Assembly: GCA_900763355.1 (NCBI GenBank)
Contig: CAAFJY010000144.1
Coordinates: forward strand, 1 to 13,808
Length of the DNA: 13,808 nt
Reading direction: 5' to 3'
Source: Clostridia bacterium
GTDB taxonomy: Bacteria; Bacillota; Clostridia; Oscillospirales; Butyricicoccaceae
The translations under genes and the position numbers were made by a program. Of the stretch, positions 1 through 7,475 are shown piece by piece (positions within the stretch are counted from its first letter, which is position 1; every line of letters begins with the position of its first letter). The notes below the pieces were generated by a model that was not told the DNA's origin, did no database searches, and saw nothing but the letters and a program-made list of their open reading frames with translations.

Positions 1-11
1 TAACCTATCTA

Positions 12-551
12 TGCGCCCGGAGGGCGCACTTCTAACCCCCTCCAAGAGGGGTGCTTCCCAGCCCCCCATTCTCTTTTCGCGCGAAAAGAGAACGGGCCGC
101 TGGAGCGGTCCAAGAGAGAACGCGCCGGGGGCATGGAAGCCTATCGCCCTACTTGAAGCGCGAATGGGCCCCTGGACCCCCTCTTTGCTGGGTGGGGGCG
201 CTTTCACCAAGATTGGTGGGGGTGTCGGGGGTGCTTTTTATGCTTCGGGTGGGGCAACATCTTCGTGACCCCCGACGATTTTTCTCTGGTACCGCCAGGC
301 GGCACCGTCTCGGGCGGCGAAGCCGCCACGGCCCATCTGGGCCGCGCCGCAAGTGCGGCGTCCGACGCAGGGAGCCCGCATTTCGGGTGACCGGAGTCTA
401 TCAAATCGCGGGGCCCCCGCTGCGCTGTGCGCAGTGGGGAACAAAAAAGAGATGGTGGGGCCGACCGTCCTTCCGCCCGGAGGGCGGAATCTTTCGTCCC
501 CGCGCCGTGCGCGGAATGATTCTCCGCCCGCGGCGGAACGTTTTCCGGAAA
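12..551. repeat. Intergenic field of short GC-rich hairpins (no gene)
   Basis: This stretch downstream of eno has no convincing gene; open frames here lack ribosome binding sites and recognisable protein. It holds at least a dozen short, mostly perfect inverted repeats, many with three-base loops. Arms and loops include 12-28 (TGCGCCC/GGA loop), 37-51 (CCCCTC/CAA), 69-92 (palindrome), 94-111, 205-218, 292-302 (CCGC/CAG), 313-327 (GGCGGC/GAA), 330-343, 345-360 (CGCCGC/GCGGCG), 375-387, 415-439 (11-bp stem with one G-U, loop TGT), 471-489 (TTCCGCCC/GGA), 500-514 (CCGCGC/CGT), 523-537 (TCCGCC/CGC) and 542-551 (TTTCCGGAAA). Such a field could be a mosaic of dispersed palindromic repeats, a structured transcript, or processing/stability elements in the 3' region of the operon. 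Which of these applies cannot be told from one copy. Confidence 0.7.
69..92. repeat. 24-bp perfect palindrome
   Basis: The half-site TTCTCTTTTCGC is followed immediately by its exact reverse complement, giving a 24-bp perfect palindrome centred on CGCG. Right next to it the string AAGAGAACGGGCCG (positions 86-99) recurs about 28 bases later as the near copy GAGAGAACGCGCCG. A perfect palindrome of this size could be a dyad operator, a recombination or replication-related site, or part of a dispersed repeat. There is no adjacent promoter or regulator gene in the window that would decide this. Confidence 0.75.
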
Positions 552-553
552 TC

Positions 554-587
554 AAAAAAGAAAAAGCGCCCTTTCGGGCGCTTTTTC
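554..587 (-). terminator. Rho-independent terminator of the pgk-tpiA-gpmI-eno operon
   Basis: A perfect 12-bp stem (560-571 with 576-587, core AGCGCCC/GGGCGCT) closes a four-base loop that reads GAAA on the minus strand. On that strand it is followed by a run of T (554-559). It lies about 20 bases past the eno stop codon. Because A-runs and T-runs flank both sides, it could also stop plus-strand transcription. Confidence 0.9.
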
Positions 588-605
588 TGCATTTTTTCAA
601 AAAGT

Positions 606-1913
606 TCAGAGGTTAAAGAACGCTTCTTTCCCCCAATACTGGGCCACCTCGCCCAGCTCTTCCTCGATGCGGAGGAGCTGATTGTATTTGGCGACGCGGT
701 CGGTGCGGGAGGGTGCGCCGGTCTTGATCTGGCCGGCATTGACGGCCACCACCAGATCGGCGATGGTAGTATCCTCGGTCTCGCCGGAGCGGTGGGACAC
801 CACGGCGGTATATCCGGCGCGGTTGGCTTTCTGGATGGTGTCCAGGGTCTCGGTGAGGGTGCCGATCTGGTTGACCTTGATGAGGACGGCGTTGGCCACG
901 CCCAGCTCCAGGCCCTTTTCCACCCGCGCGGTGTTGGTGACGAACAGGTCGTCGCCCACCAGCTGGACCCGCTTGCCCAGCGCCTTGGTCAGGAGAGCCC
1001 AGCCCTCCCAGTCGTCCTCGCCCATGCAGTCCTCCATGGAGATGATGGGGTAGTTATCGGCAAAGCGCTTCCACATGGTGACCATCTGCTGGCGAGTCAG
1101 GGTTTTTTTCGCCTTGGGGAGGTCATAGCACTGGGTCTCGTGATTGTACCAGTCGGAGACGGCGGCGTCGATGGCGATCATAAAATCGTCATAGGGCTTG
1201 TAGCCCGCCGCTTCGATGGCGGCGACGATGGCCTTGAGGGCATCCTCGTCCCGCTTGAGGTTGGGGGCATAGCCGCCCTCGTCTCCCACGCCGGCGGCGG
1301 GAGCGCCCATCTCCTTCAGAACATTTTTCAGGGTGTGGAAGACCTCGGAGCACATCCGCAGGGCTTCCCGCCAGGAGGGCGCGCCCACGGGCATGATCAT
1401 GAACTCCTGAATGTCCACATTGTTGGAGGCGTGGGCTCCGCCGTTGAGGATGTTCATCATGGGGACCGGCAGGGTCTTGGCGTTGGGGCCGCCCAGATAG
1501 GCATAGAGGGGCATCCCCAGCGCTTCGGCGCTGGCCCGGGCGCAGGCCAGGGACACACCCAGGATGGCATTGGCACCCAGCCGGGATTTGTTGGGTGTGC
1601 CGTCCAGGGCGATCATGGTCTGGTCGATGTAGGCCTGATCCATGGCGTTGAGGCCGGTCAGAGCCTCGGCCAGTTCGCCGTTGACGGCCTCCACCGCTTC
1701 CAGAACGCCCTTGCCCTGGTAGCGGGACTTGTCGCCATCCCGCTTTTCACAGGCTTCGTAAACACCGGTGGACGCGCCGGAGGGCACGGCCGCCCGGCCG
1801 CAGAAGGTGTTGCTGCCGTCATCCACAAAGACCTCGACCTCTACCGTGGGGTTGCCCCGGCTGTCCATGATCTCCCGTCCGGCGACGTCGATGATCTCAA
1901 GAAACTTTTTCAT
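606..1913 (-). CDS. eno: Enolase (phosphopyruvate hydratase)
   Basis: Enolase converts 2-phosphoglycerate to phosphoenolpyruvate in the cytosol, in glycolysis. The protein is 435 residues, normal for bacterial enolases. Visible hallmarks are DSRGNPTVEVEV (about 17-28), the flexible loop SGASTG (45-50), GDEGGYAPNL with the catalytic glutamate, the metal-binding aspartate in AIDAA, the glutamate in SMEDCMGEDDW, GDDLFVTN, the catalytic lysine in LIKVNQIGT, and the signature SHRSGETEDT. The ATG at 1911-1913 was chosen because it gives the canonical MKKFLEI start and has GGGAGG just upstream; an in-frame ATG eight codons earlier lacks both. It is the last gene of the pgk-tpiA-gpmI-eno operon, 72 bases after gpmI, and is followed by a strong terminator. 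All key residues are present. Confidence 0.98.
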   Translation of the reverse strand: MKKFLEIIDVAGREIMDSRGNPTVEVEVFVDDGSNTFCGRAAVPSGASTGVYEACEKRDGDKSRYQGKGVLEAVEAVNGELAEALTGLNAMDQAYIDQTMIALDGTPNKSRLGANAILGVSLACARASAEALGMPLYAYLGGPNAKTLPVPMMNILNGGAHASNNVDIQEFMIMPVGAPSWREALRMCSEVFHTLKNVLKEMGAPAAGVGDEGGYAPNLKRDEDALKAIVAAIEAAGYKPYDDFMIAIDAAVSDWYNHETQCYDLPKAKKTLTRQQMVTMWKRFADNYPIISMEDCMGEDDWEGWALLTKALGKRVQLVGDDLFVTNTARVEKGLELGVANAVLIKVNQIGTLTETLDTIQKANRAGYTAVVSHRSGETEDTTIADLVVAVNAGQIKTGAPSRTDRVAKYNQLLRIEEELGEVAQYWGKEAFFNL

Positions 1914-1985
1914 GGGTGATCCTCCCGATCCAAACAAGATTTTCAGGCGATCCCGCGGCTCGGAACGATCCCCCGGAATGGCCCT

Positions 1986-3512
1986 TTATGATTTTTTCAG
2001 CAGCGAATGCCCCGTCATTTCCGCGGGGGGCGTGAGGCCCATGAGCTCCAGCAGGGTGGGAGCCAGGTCGCACAGAGCCCCGTCCTCCAGCCCAAAGCCC
2101 TCTTTCCCCACGAGGAGGAGGGGAACGGGATTGGTGGTGTGCTGGGTGAAGGGAACGCCGTCCTGCTCCATACACTCGGCGTTGCCGTGGTCCGCGGTGA
2201 TGAGGGCGTCGCCGCCCATGCGCGCCACCGCCGCCAGGACCTTGCCCACACAGTCGTCCACCGCCTCCATGGCCCGGATAGCGGCGGAGAGCACACCGGT
2301 GTGGCCCACCATGTCGCAGTTGGCAAAGTTGAGGATGACGGCGTCGTATTTCCCGCTTTCGATGCGGCGGACGCATTCCTCCGCCAGGGGATAGGCGCTC
2401 ATCTCCGGCTGGAGATCATAGGTGGCCACCTTGGGGGAGGGGATGAGGACCCGGTCCTCCCCGGGGAAGGTGCGCTCCTCACCCCCGTTGAAGAAAAAGG
2501 TCACATGGGCATATTTTTCGGTCTCGGCGATCCGCAGCTGGGTCTTGCCCTGCTGCGAGATCCATTCGCCGAAAATATGATACAGCTTTTCCGGCGGAAA
2601 AGCAACCTTTACCCCGGGCATTTCCGCGTCATATTGCGTAAAACACACAAAATCGGGACAAATCGGCCCATTTTCCCGGGCAAAGCCGTCGAAATCCGGG
2701 TCGCACAGCGCCCGGGTGATCTCCCGGGCCCGGTCGGGGCGGAAGTTGAAGAAGATGACGCTGTCCCCCCGGGCGATGGGCTTTCCGCCCCGGATCATCA
2801 CCGGGCGGAAAAACTCGTCGGTGACCCCGGCGGCATAGGAGGCCCGGATGGCGCTTTCCGCGCTGTCCATGAGGGGGGCCTTGCCCAGGGCCAGCGCGTC
2901 ATAGGCCAGGCTCAGGCGCTCCCAGCGCTTGTCCCGGTCCATGGCATAGAACCGCCCGGCGACGACGCCCAGGCGCCCGCCCAGGGCTGCCAGCTGTTCT
3001 TCCAGGAGCGTGAGATAGCGCTCCCCGCTCTGGGGCGGCGTGTCCCGCCCGTCGAGAAAGCTGTGGACCACCGGCGTGACCCCCTCCCTGCGGCAGAGCT
3101 CCAGCAGGGCGAAGAGATGGTCGATATGGCTGTGGACCCCGCCGTCGGAGAGAAGACCCATGAGATGCACCGTCCCGCCGGTCTCTTTGGCCCGGCGGAC
3201 GGCGGAGAGGAGGGCGGGATTCTCAAAAAAATCCCCCTCCCGGATCGCCTTGGTGATGCGGGTGAGCTCCTGATAGACCACGCGCCCCGCGCCGATGTTG
3301 GTGTGGCCCACCTCGCTGTTGCCCATCTGCCCCTGGGGAAGACCCACGGCCTCTCCGGAGCAGGCCAGCCGGCTGTGGGGGCAGGAAGCGAAGAGGGCGT
3401 CCAGATTGGGCGTTTTCGCCAGGGTGACCGCGTTATAGGCCCCCTTGGGGGCCAGGCCCCAGCCGTCCAGGATCATGAGAAGATGGGGGATCTTGCGATC
3501 GTTGGTGCTCAT
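1986..3512 (-). CDS. gpmI: 2,3-bisphosphoglycerate-independent phosphoglycerate mutase
   Basis: This enzyme interconverts 3- and 2-phosphoglycerate, needs Mn2+ and belongs to the alkaline-phosphatase superfamily. At 508 residues it has the normal length. The N-terminal metal site LMILDGWG (Asp16), the phospho-accepting serine in MGNSEVGHTNIG (Ser66), the mutase-domain segments SFLDGRDTPP, GRFYAMDRDKRW and NFRPDRAREIT, and the C-terminal metal sites NFANCDMVGHTG and TADHGNAE are all visible. The ATG overlaps the tpiA stop by four bases (ATGA), and a GAAGAGG ribosome site lies inside the tpiA end, so translation is probably coupled. It feeds enolase, encoded next. No cofactor-dependent mutase is seen in the window. 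Confidence 0.97.
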   Translation of the reverse strand: MSTNDRKIPHLLMILDGWGLAPKGAYNAVTLAKTPNLDALFASCPHSRLACSGEAVGLPQGQMGNSEVGHTNIGAGRVVYQELTRITKAIREGDFFENPALLSAVRRAKETGGTVHLMGLLSDGGVHSHIDHLFALLELCRREGVTPVVHSFLDGRDTPPQSGERYLTLLEEQLAALGGRLGVVAGRFYAMDRDKRWERLSLAYDALALGKAPLMDSAESAIRASYAAGVTDEFFRPVMIRGGKPIARGDSVIFFNFRPDRAREITRALCDPDFDGFARENGPICPDFVCFTQYDAEMPGVKVAFPPEKLYHIFGEWISQQGKTQLRIAETEKYAHVTFFFNGGEERTFPGEDRVLIPSPKVATYDLQPEMSAYPLAEECVRRIESGKYDAVILNFANCDMVGHTGVLSAAIRAMEAVDDCVGKVLAAVARMGGDALITADHGNAECMEQDGVPFTQHTTNPVPLLLVGKEGFGLEDGALCDLAPTLLELMGLTPPAEMTGHSLLKKS

Positions 3513-4294
3513 TTGGAAACCTCTTCCGGCTGAGCGGCCAGGATGAGCTTGGAAAAGCTCTCGGTCTTGAGGGAAGCGCCGCCGATGAGCCCCCCGTCCA
3601 CATCGGACTGTGCGAGGAGCTCCCGGGCGTTTTGGGTGTTCATGCTGCCGCCATAGAGGATAGAAACGCCGCGGGCGGTGCGGGCGCCATAGTTCTGGCG
3701 GAGAACCTCCCGGATGCAGGCGTTGACCTGGCCGGCCTGCTGAGCGGTGGCGGTGTATCCGGTGCCGATGGCCCAGACGGGCTCGTAGGCGATGGTCACC
3801 CGGCGGATCTGCTCCTGCATGACCCCCCGCAGGGCCGTCTTGACCTGCATCCGCACCACATCCAGGGTGATGCCGTTGTCCCGCATCTCCAGCGTCTCGC
3901 CCACGCAGACGATGGGGCGCAGCCCCGCCTTGAGCGCGGCCAGGACCTTTTGATTGACGGTCTGGTCGGTCTCGCCGAAATCCCGGCGGCGCTCGCTGTG
4001 GCCGATGATGACATATTTCACCCCGGCCCGGGCCAGCATGGGACAGGAGATCTCCCCCGTATAGGGGCCGCTCTCTTCAAAATGGCAGTTTTGGGCCCCG
4101 ATGGCGATGCGGCTGCCCTTGGCGGCCTTCACCGCCGCGGGGATGTGGAGAAAGGGCACGCACAAAACCACGTCGCACCACTTGGCCTGGGCGGCCAGCG
4201 GGCGGAGCTCCTGGATAAAATCCTTGGCGTCGGCCGGGTCCAGATTCATTTTCCAGTTGCCGGCGATGACGGTCTTTCGATATCTCAGATCCAT
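3509..4294 (-). CDS. tpiA: Triose-phosphate isomerase
   Basis: This enzyme interconverts dihydroxyacetone phosphate and glyceraldehyde 3-phosphate. The protein is 261 residues, slightly over the usual ~250. The substrate-binding lysine is in AGNWKMN (Lys15), the catalytic histidine in VIIGHSERR, the catalytic glutamate in AYEPVWAIGTG, and the phosphate-binding loop in ILYGGSMN. The start at 4292-4294 has GGAAGG a few bases upstream. It sits 54 bases after pgk, a gap holding a short CCGCCC/GGGCGG dyad (4328-4341), and overlaps gpmI by four bases. It is the second gene of the glycolytic operon. Confidence 0.98.
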   Translation of the reverse strand: MDLRYRKTVIAGNWKMNLDPADAKDFIQELRPLAAQAKWCDVVLCVPFLHIPAAVKAAKGSRIAIGAQNCHFEESGPYTGEISCPMLARAGVKYVIIGHSERRRDFGETDQTVNQKVLAALKAGLRPIVCVGETLEMRDNGITLDVVRMQVKTALRGVMQEQIRRVTIAYEPVWAIGTGYTATAQQAGQVNACIREVLRQNYGARTARGVSILYGGSMNTQNARELLAQSDVDGGLIGGASLKTESFSKLILAAQPEEVSK

Positions 4295-4348
4295 AATACC
4301 TTCCTAAATAACCCTTTGTTCAAAGATCCGCCCGGGGGCGGGTGCGTC

Positions 4349-5545
4349 TCAGTCGGCGTCTTCCAGGCAGGCGATGCCGGGGAGCTCCAGCCCCTGAAGG
4401 AACTCCAGGGAAGCGCCGCCGCCGGTGGAGATGTGCGTCACCCGGCGGGAAAAGCCCAGCTGGTCGATGGCGGCGGCCGAATCCCCGCCGCCGATGATGG
4501 AGACCCCCTTGGAATGCGCCACGGCCGTCGCGATGGCCCGGGTCCCCTCGGCGAACTTGGGCATTTCAAAGACCCCGGCAGGGCCGTTCCAGACCACCGT
4601 CCGGGCCCGCTCGATGATGCCGGTATAGATGTCGATGGTCCGGGGACCGATGTCCATGCCCATCCACCCGTCGGGGATGTCCCCGGAGGAGACGATGTTG
4701 GTATCGGCATCGTTGGAGAAGCGGTTGGCCACCACATTGTCCACGGGGATCATCAGGTTGACCCCCAGCTTGCGGGCCTTGGACATGAGGACATTCATCT
4801 CGTACAGCAGCTTGTCATCGCAGAGGGAATCGCCGATGCTGCCGCCCAGCGCCTTCTGGAAGGTGTAGGACATCCCGCCCAGGACCAGGATGCTGTCGCA
4901 GTGGGTCTCCATGAGCTTGTCGATCAGCAGGAGCTTTTCGCTGACCTTGGCACCCCCGAGGATGGCGACGAAGGGGTGCTCGGGCGCTTCCATGGCCTGG
5001 CCCATGACGGTGATCTCTTTTTTGATGAGGAAGCCGCACACCGCGGGGAGATAGGCGGCCATCCCCGCCGTGGAGGCGTGGGCCCGGTGGGCCGTTCCAA
5101 AGGCGTCGTTGACGTAAATGTCCGCCATGGAAGCCAGCTCCTTGGCGAAGGCGGGGTCGTTTTTCTCCTCCTCCGGACGGAAGCGGATGTTTTCCAGCAG
5201 CATCACCTGGCCGGGCTGCAGCGCGGCGGCCATGGCGTGGGCCTGGGGCCCCACGATGTCCTCGGCCAGGGGGACGGGGAGGTTGAGGAACTCCTCCAGC
5301 CGGGCGGCCACGGGCTTCAGACTGAGGGCGGGGACCACCTTGCCCTTGGGGCGGCCCAGATGCGAGCATAAAATAACGGCCGCACCTTTCTCCAGCAAAA
5401 ACCGGAGGGTAGGCAGCGCGCCGCGGATTCGGATATCGTCGGTGATCTCGCCGTTGTCGTTCAGGGGCACATTGAAGTCGCACCGGAGAAAGACCTTTTT
5501 CCCCCGGACGTCCACGTCCGCCACGGTCTTTTTGTGATAATTCAT
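4349..5545 (-). CDS. pgk: Phosphoglycerate kinase
   Basis: Phosphoglycerate kinase transfers phosphate from 1,3-bisphosphoglycerate to ADP, an ATP-forming step of glycolysis. The protein is 398 residues, the family's usual size. Visible family segments are RCDFNVPLN (substrate-binding aspartate and asparagine), CSHLGRPKG, NDAFGTAHRAHAST, the hinge and nucleotide-site segment GGAKVSEK, NGPAGVFEMPKFAEGT, and the C-terminal GGGDSAAA and STGGGASLEFL. It is the first gene of the operon, with a near-consensus promoter about 65 bases upstream and a GAGGA ribosome site. In many Bacillota gapA precedes pgk; here the preceding DNA is instead the end of another operon. Confidence 0.98.
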   Translation of the reverse strand: MNYHKKTVADVDVRGKKVFLRCDFNVPLNDNGEITDDIRIRGALPTLRFLLEKGAAVILCSHLGRPKGKVVPALSLKPVAARLEEFLNLPVPLAEDIVGPQAHAMAAALQPGQVMLLENIRFRPEEEKNDPAFAKELASMADIYVNDAFGTAHRAHASTAGMAAYLPAVCGFLIKKEITVMGQAMEAPEHPFVAILGGAKVSEKLLLIDKLMETHCDSILVLGGMSYTFQKALGGSIGDSLCDDKLLYEMNVLMSKARKLGVNLMIPVDNVVANRFSNDADTNIVSSGDIPDGWMGMDIGPRTIDIYTGIIERARTVVWNGPAGVFEMPKFAEGTRAIATAVAHSKGVSIIGGGDSAAAIDQLGFSRRVTHISTGGGASLEFLQGLELPGIACLEDAD

Positions 5546-5611
5546 GGTTCCATCCTCACATTCTCTATACTTTCGCTCAGCGTCTGGGCCAAGGCCCTTT
5601 TATTCGATTAT

Positions 5612-5640
5612 AGTATAGAAAACAGGTATTTTCAAGTCAA
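5612..5640 (-). promoter_or_regulatory. Sigma-A promoter of the glycolytic operon
   Basis: On the minus strand, TTGACT (5635-5640) and TATACT (5612-5617) are separated by exactly 17 bases, close to consensus. A second possible -10, TATAAT (5607-5612), overlaps it by one base but would give a 22-base spacing. The predicted start lies about 60 bases before the pgk ATG. The first two bases of the -35 box fall within the T-run of the upstream terminator hairpin, so terminator and promoter abut directly. No operator dyad is evident in the leader. Confidence 0.85.
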
Positions 5641-5685
5641 AAAGACCATCTTTCCGCCGAATAAACGGCTTTTTCCGGTCTTTTT
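5639..5685. terminator. Second, bidirectional terminator-like hairpin between trmL and pgk
   Basis: AAAAAGACC (5639-5647) pairs with GGTCTTTTT (5677-5685), and an inner GCCG/CGGC helix (5656-5659 with 5666-5669) lies in the loop. Both strands have A before and T after the stem, so it could stop transcription either way. It lies behind the stronger trmL terminator and would catch readthrough before the pgk promoter. The GC part of the outer stem is short, so strength is uncertain. Confidence 0.55.
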
Positions 5686-5699
5686 TCGTCGAAATGACC

Positions 5700-5741
5700 A
5701 AAAACGCTCACCGGGCGGTCAATCCTCCCGCCCGGTGAGCG
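5700..5741 (-). terminator. Terminator of the seven-gene operon, overlapping the trmL stop codon
   Basis: A perfect 14-bp stem (CGCTCACCGGGCGG at 5705-5718 with its complement at 5728-5741) has a nine-base loop. On the minus strand it is followed by five T (5700-5704). The trmL stop codon (5719-5721) sits in the loop, so one arm of the terminator is coding sequence. A ribosome terminating there would cover the structure, which may link termination to translation. Confidence 0.85.
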
Positions 5742-6210
5742 CTCCCGTTTCGGCCAAACCGGTAAAATCCTGCTGCCGCAGCGCTTCATAAACCATCACC
5801 GCCACGGCATTGGACAGATTGAGACACCGGGCCCCCGCCCGCATGGGGATGCGCACCGCCCGGTCATAGTCCTCCCGCAGGAGAGATTCCGGCAATCCCC
5901 GGGTCTCCTTTCCGAAGAGCAGCCAGTCGTCGGGGCCATACTGCGCGTCGCAATAATTGCGGCTCCCCTTGGAGGAGGCCATCCACGGCCGCACCTGTGG
6001 GTGCTGCCGCCGGAAGTCGGCCCAGTTTTCATAGGTATAGACGGTGAGCTGGCTCCAATAATCCAGCCCCGCCCGCTTGAGCCACCGATCCTCGATGGAA
6101 AAGCCCATGGGCCCCACCAGGTGGAGGGCGCTCCCCGTGACGGCGCAGGTGCGGGAGATATTGCCGGTATTCTGCGGGATCTCCGGCTCCAAAAGAACGA
6201 TATTCAGCAT
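5719..6210 (-). CDS. trmL: tRNA (cytidine(34)-2'-O)-methyltransferase TrmL (SpoU/SPOUT family)
   Basis: TrmL uses S-adenosylmethionine to 2'-O-methylate the wobble base (C34 or cmnm5U34) of tRNA-Leu isoacceptors. At 163 residues it is the compact single-domain size of the family. The trefoil-knot motifs are visible: LLEPEIPQNTGNISRTC near the N-terminus with the conserved asparagine and arginine, LFGKETRGLP in the middle, and IPMRAGARCLNLSNAVAVM near the C-terminus, where SAM binds. GAGGTG precedes the ATG. It lies 20 bases after dinB and is the last gene of the operon; its stop codon is inside the terminator loop. Confidence 0.94.
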   Translation of the reverse strand: MLNIVLLEPEIPQNTGNISRTCAVTGSALHLVGPMGFSIEDRWLKRAGLDYWSQLTVYTYENWADFRRQHPQVRPWMASSKGSRNYCDAQYGPDDWLLFGKETRGLPESLLREDYDRAVRIPMRAGARCLNLSNAVAVMVYEALRQQDFTGLAETGALTGRED

Positions 6211-6230
6211 GAAAACACCTCAGGCAACCA

Positions 6231-7475
6231 TTATTTTCCCTCTGGCGGAGGGAGCTTTTCCCCCACCGGGGAGATCCCCAGATCGTTTTGCAGCAGCCCG
6301 GCGGAGGAGATGGCCCCCGGGCCGTATTTTCCCCGGATGGCGTCCAGGGTGCGCTCCAGGCGTTCCTGCCGCTCCCGGCGCTGGGGGCGCTGGGGCTCGA
6401 AGAGGTCCAGCTGCTCGGCGCTTTCCCCGGGCGGGATGAGCTGCTGGGCGGTAACGGTGAGCATCCGCACCGGGCGGGCAAGGTCCCAGTTGCTCTGGAA
6501 GAGGGCGAGAGCCGCCTCCTCCAGCTCCCGGGCGAGACAGGTGGGCGTTTGCAGCCCCCGCTGCCGGGTGATGACGTGGAAGCCCGGGTCCTTGATGGTC
6601 AGCTGCACCCCGCGGCAGAGGAGATCGTGCTTCCGAAGGCGGTAGGCCACCTCCCCGCACAGGGCGCCCAGCCCTGTGCGCGCATCGGCCAGGCCGAGAA
6701 GGTCCCGGCGGAAGGTCATGCCGCTGCCCACGGATTTGACCGGGCGGACGTCGTAGACCGAGGCCACGGGGCTGTCGTCCAGCCCGTTGGCATAGTCCCA
6801 GATCTGCTCCCCCAGCTTGCCCAGATGGCGGGCCAGGACGCCCCGGTCAGCCAGGGCGATCTGCCCGATGGTGAAGATGCCCAGGCTGCGCAGCACCGCC
6901 TGGCAGGCAGGGCCCACATAGAGCAGCTCCCCCGCCGGCTTGGGCCAGACCATGAAGGAAAGGTCCTCCCGGGTGATGACGGTGGTGGCGTCGGGCTTTT
7001 TGTAATCGGAGCCCAGCTTGGCCAGGGCCTTGGTAAAGGAGACGCCCACGGAGATGGTCAGTCCCGTTTCCTCCCGGACCTCCCGGCGGAGGCGGTCGGC
7101 GATGGCCCGTCCGTCCCCGAAGAGGGTCCGGCTGCCGGTGACGTCCAGCCAGCTCTCGTCCAGGCCAAAGGATTCCACCTGCTCGGTATAGCGCCGATAG
7201 ACGTCATTGACCCGTTTGGACCAGAGGGGGTATTCGCTGTGCCGGGGCGGACAGAGGACCAGGTCGGGACACTTTTTCCGGGCCTGGAAGAGGGTCTCCG
7301 CCGTGCGGACTCCGGCCCGCTTGGCCAGCTCGTTTTTGGCCAGAATGATGCCGTGGCGGCTCTCCGGGTCGCCGCACACCGCCATGGGGACAGCGGCCAG
7401 CTCGGGATGATACGCCTGCTCCACCGAGGCATAAAAGCAGTTGCAGTCGCAGTGGAGGATGACCCGGCCGCTCAT
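6231..7475 (-). CDS. dinB: Y-family DNA polymerase (DNA polymerase IV, DinB type)
   Basis: This is a low-fidelity translesion polymerase that copies past damaged bases. It is 414 residues long. Catalytic carboxylates are visible in HCDCNCFYASVE (Asp10) and GLDESWLDVTG (about 103-105, in place of the commoner SIDE/SVDE). A steric-gate aromatic follows in CFYAS (Phe14/Tyr15), and the little-finger domain follows in the second half. Near the C-terminus QLDLF (about 355) matches a beta-clamp binding motif. It is followed by a roughly 50-residue tail containing ERTLDAIRGKYGPGAI, as in many Bacillota DinB/UmuC-like proteins. The start overlaps the Sir2 stop by four bases. No LexA box was found at the operon promoter, so damage control is not evident here. 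Confidence 0.93.
   Translation of the reverse strand: MSGRVILHCDCNCFYASVEQAYHPELAAVPMAVCGDPESRHGIILAKNELAKRAGVRTAETLFQARKKCPDLVLCPPRHSEYPLWSKRVNDVYRRYTEQVESFGLDESWLDVTGSRTLFGDGRAIADRLRREVREETGLTISVGVSFTKALAKLGSDYKKPDATTVITREDLSFMVWPKPAGELLYVGPACQAVLRSLGIFTIGQIALADRGVLARHLGKLGEQIWDYANGLDDSPVASVYDVRPVKSVGSGMTFRRDLLGLADARTGLGALCGEVAYRLRKHDLLCRGVQLTIKDPGFHVITRQRGLQTPTCLARELEEAALALFQSNWDLARPVRMLTVTAQQLIPPGESAEQLDLFEPQRPQRRERQERLERTLDAIRGKYGPGAISSAGLLQNDLGISPVGEKLPPPEGK

Noticed and set aside
12..551. CRISPR array in the repeat-rich 5' region
   Set aside because: The inverted repeats differ in sequence and spacing and there are no identical direct repeats with unique spacers.
11..739. Several overlapping open frames on both strands in the hairpin region
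   Set aside because: They have no ribosome site and no recognisable protein, and their openness follows from high GC. The inverted repeats explain the sequence better.
51..5371. Long plus-strand open frames opposite eno, gpmI, tpiA and pgk (500-620 codons)
   Set aside because: They mirror the real genes on the other strand, are rich in Gly, Asp and His runs typical of antisense frames in GC-rich codons, and lack ribosome sites and recognisable motifs.
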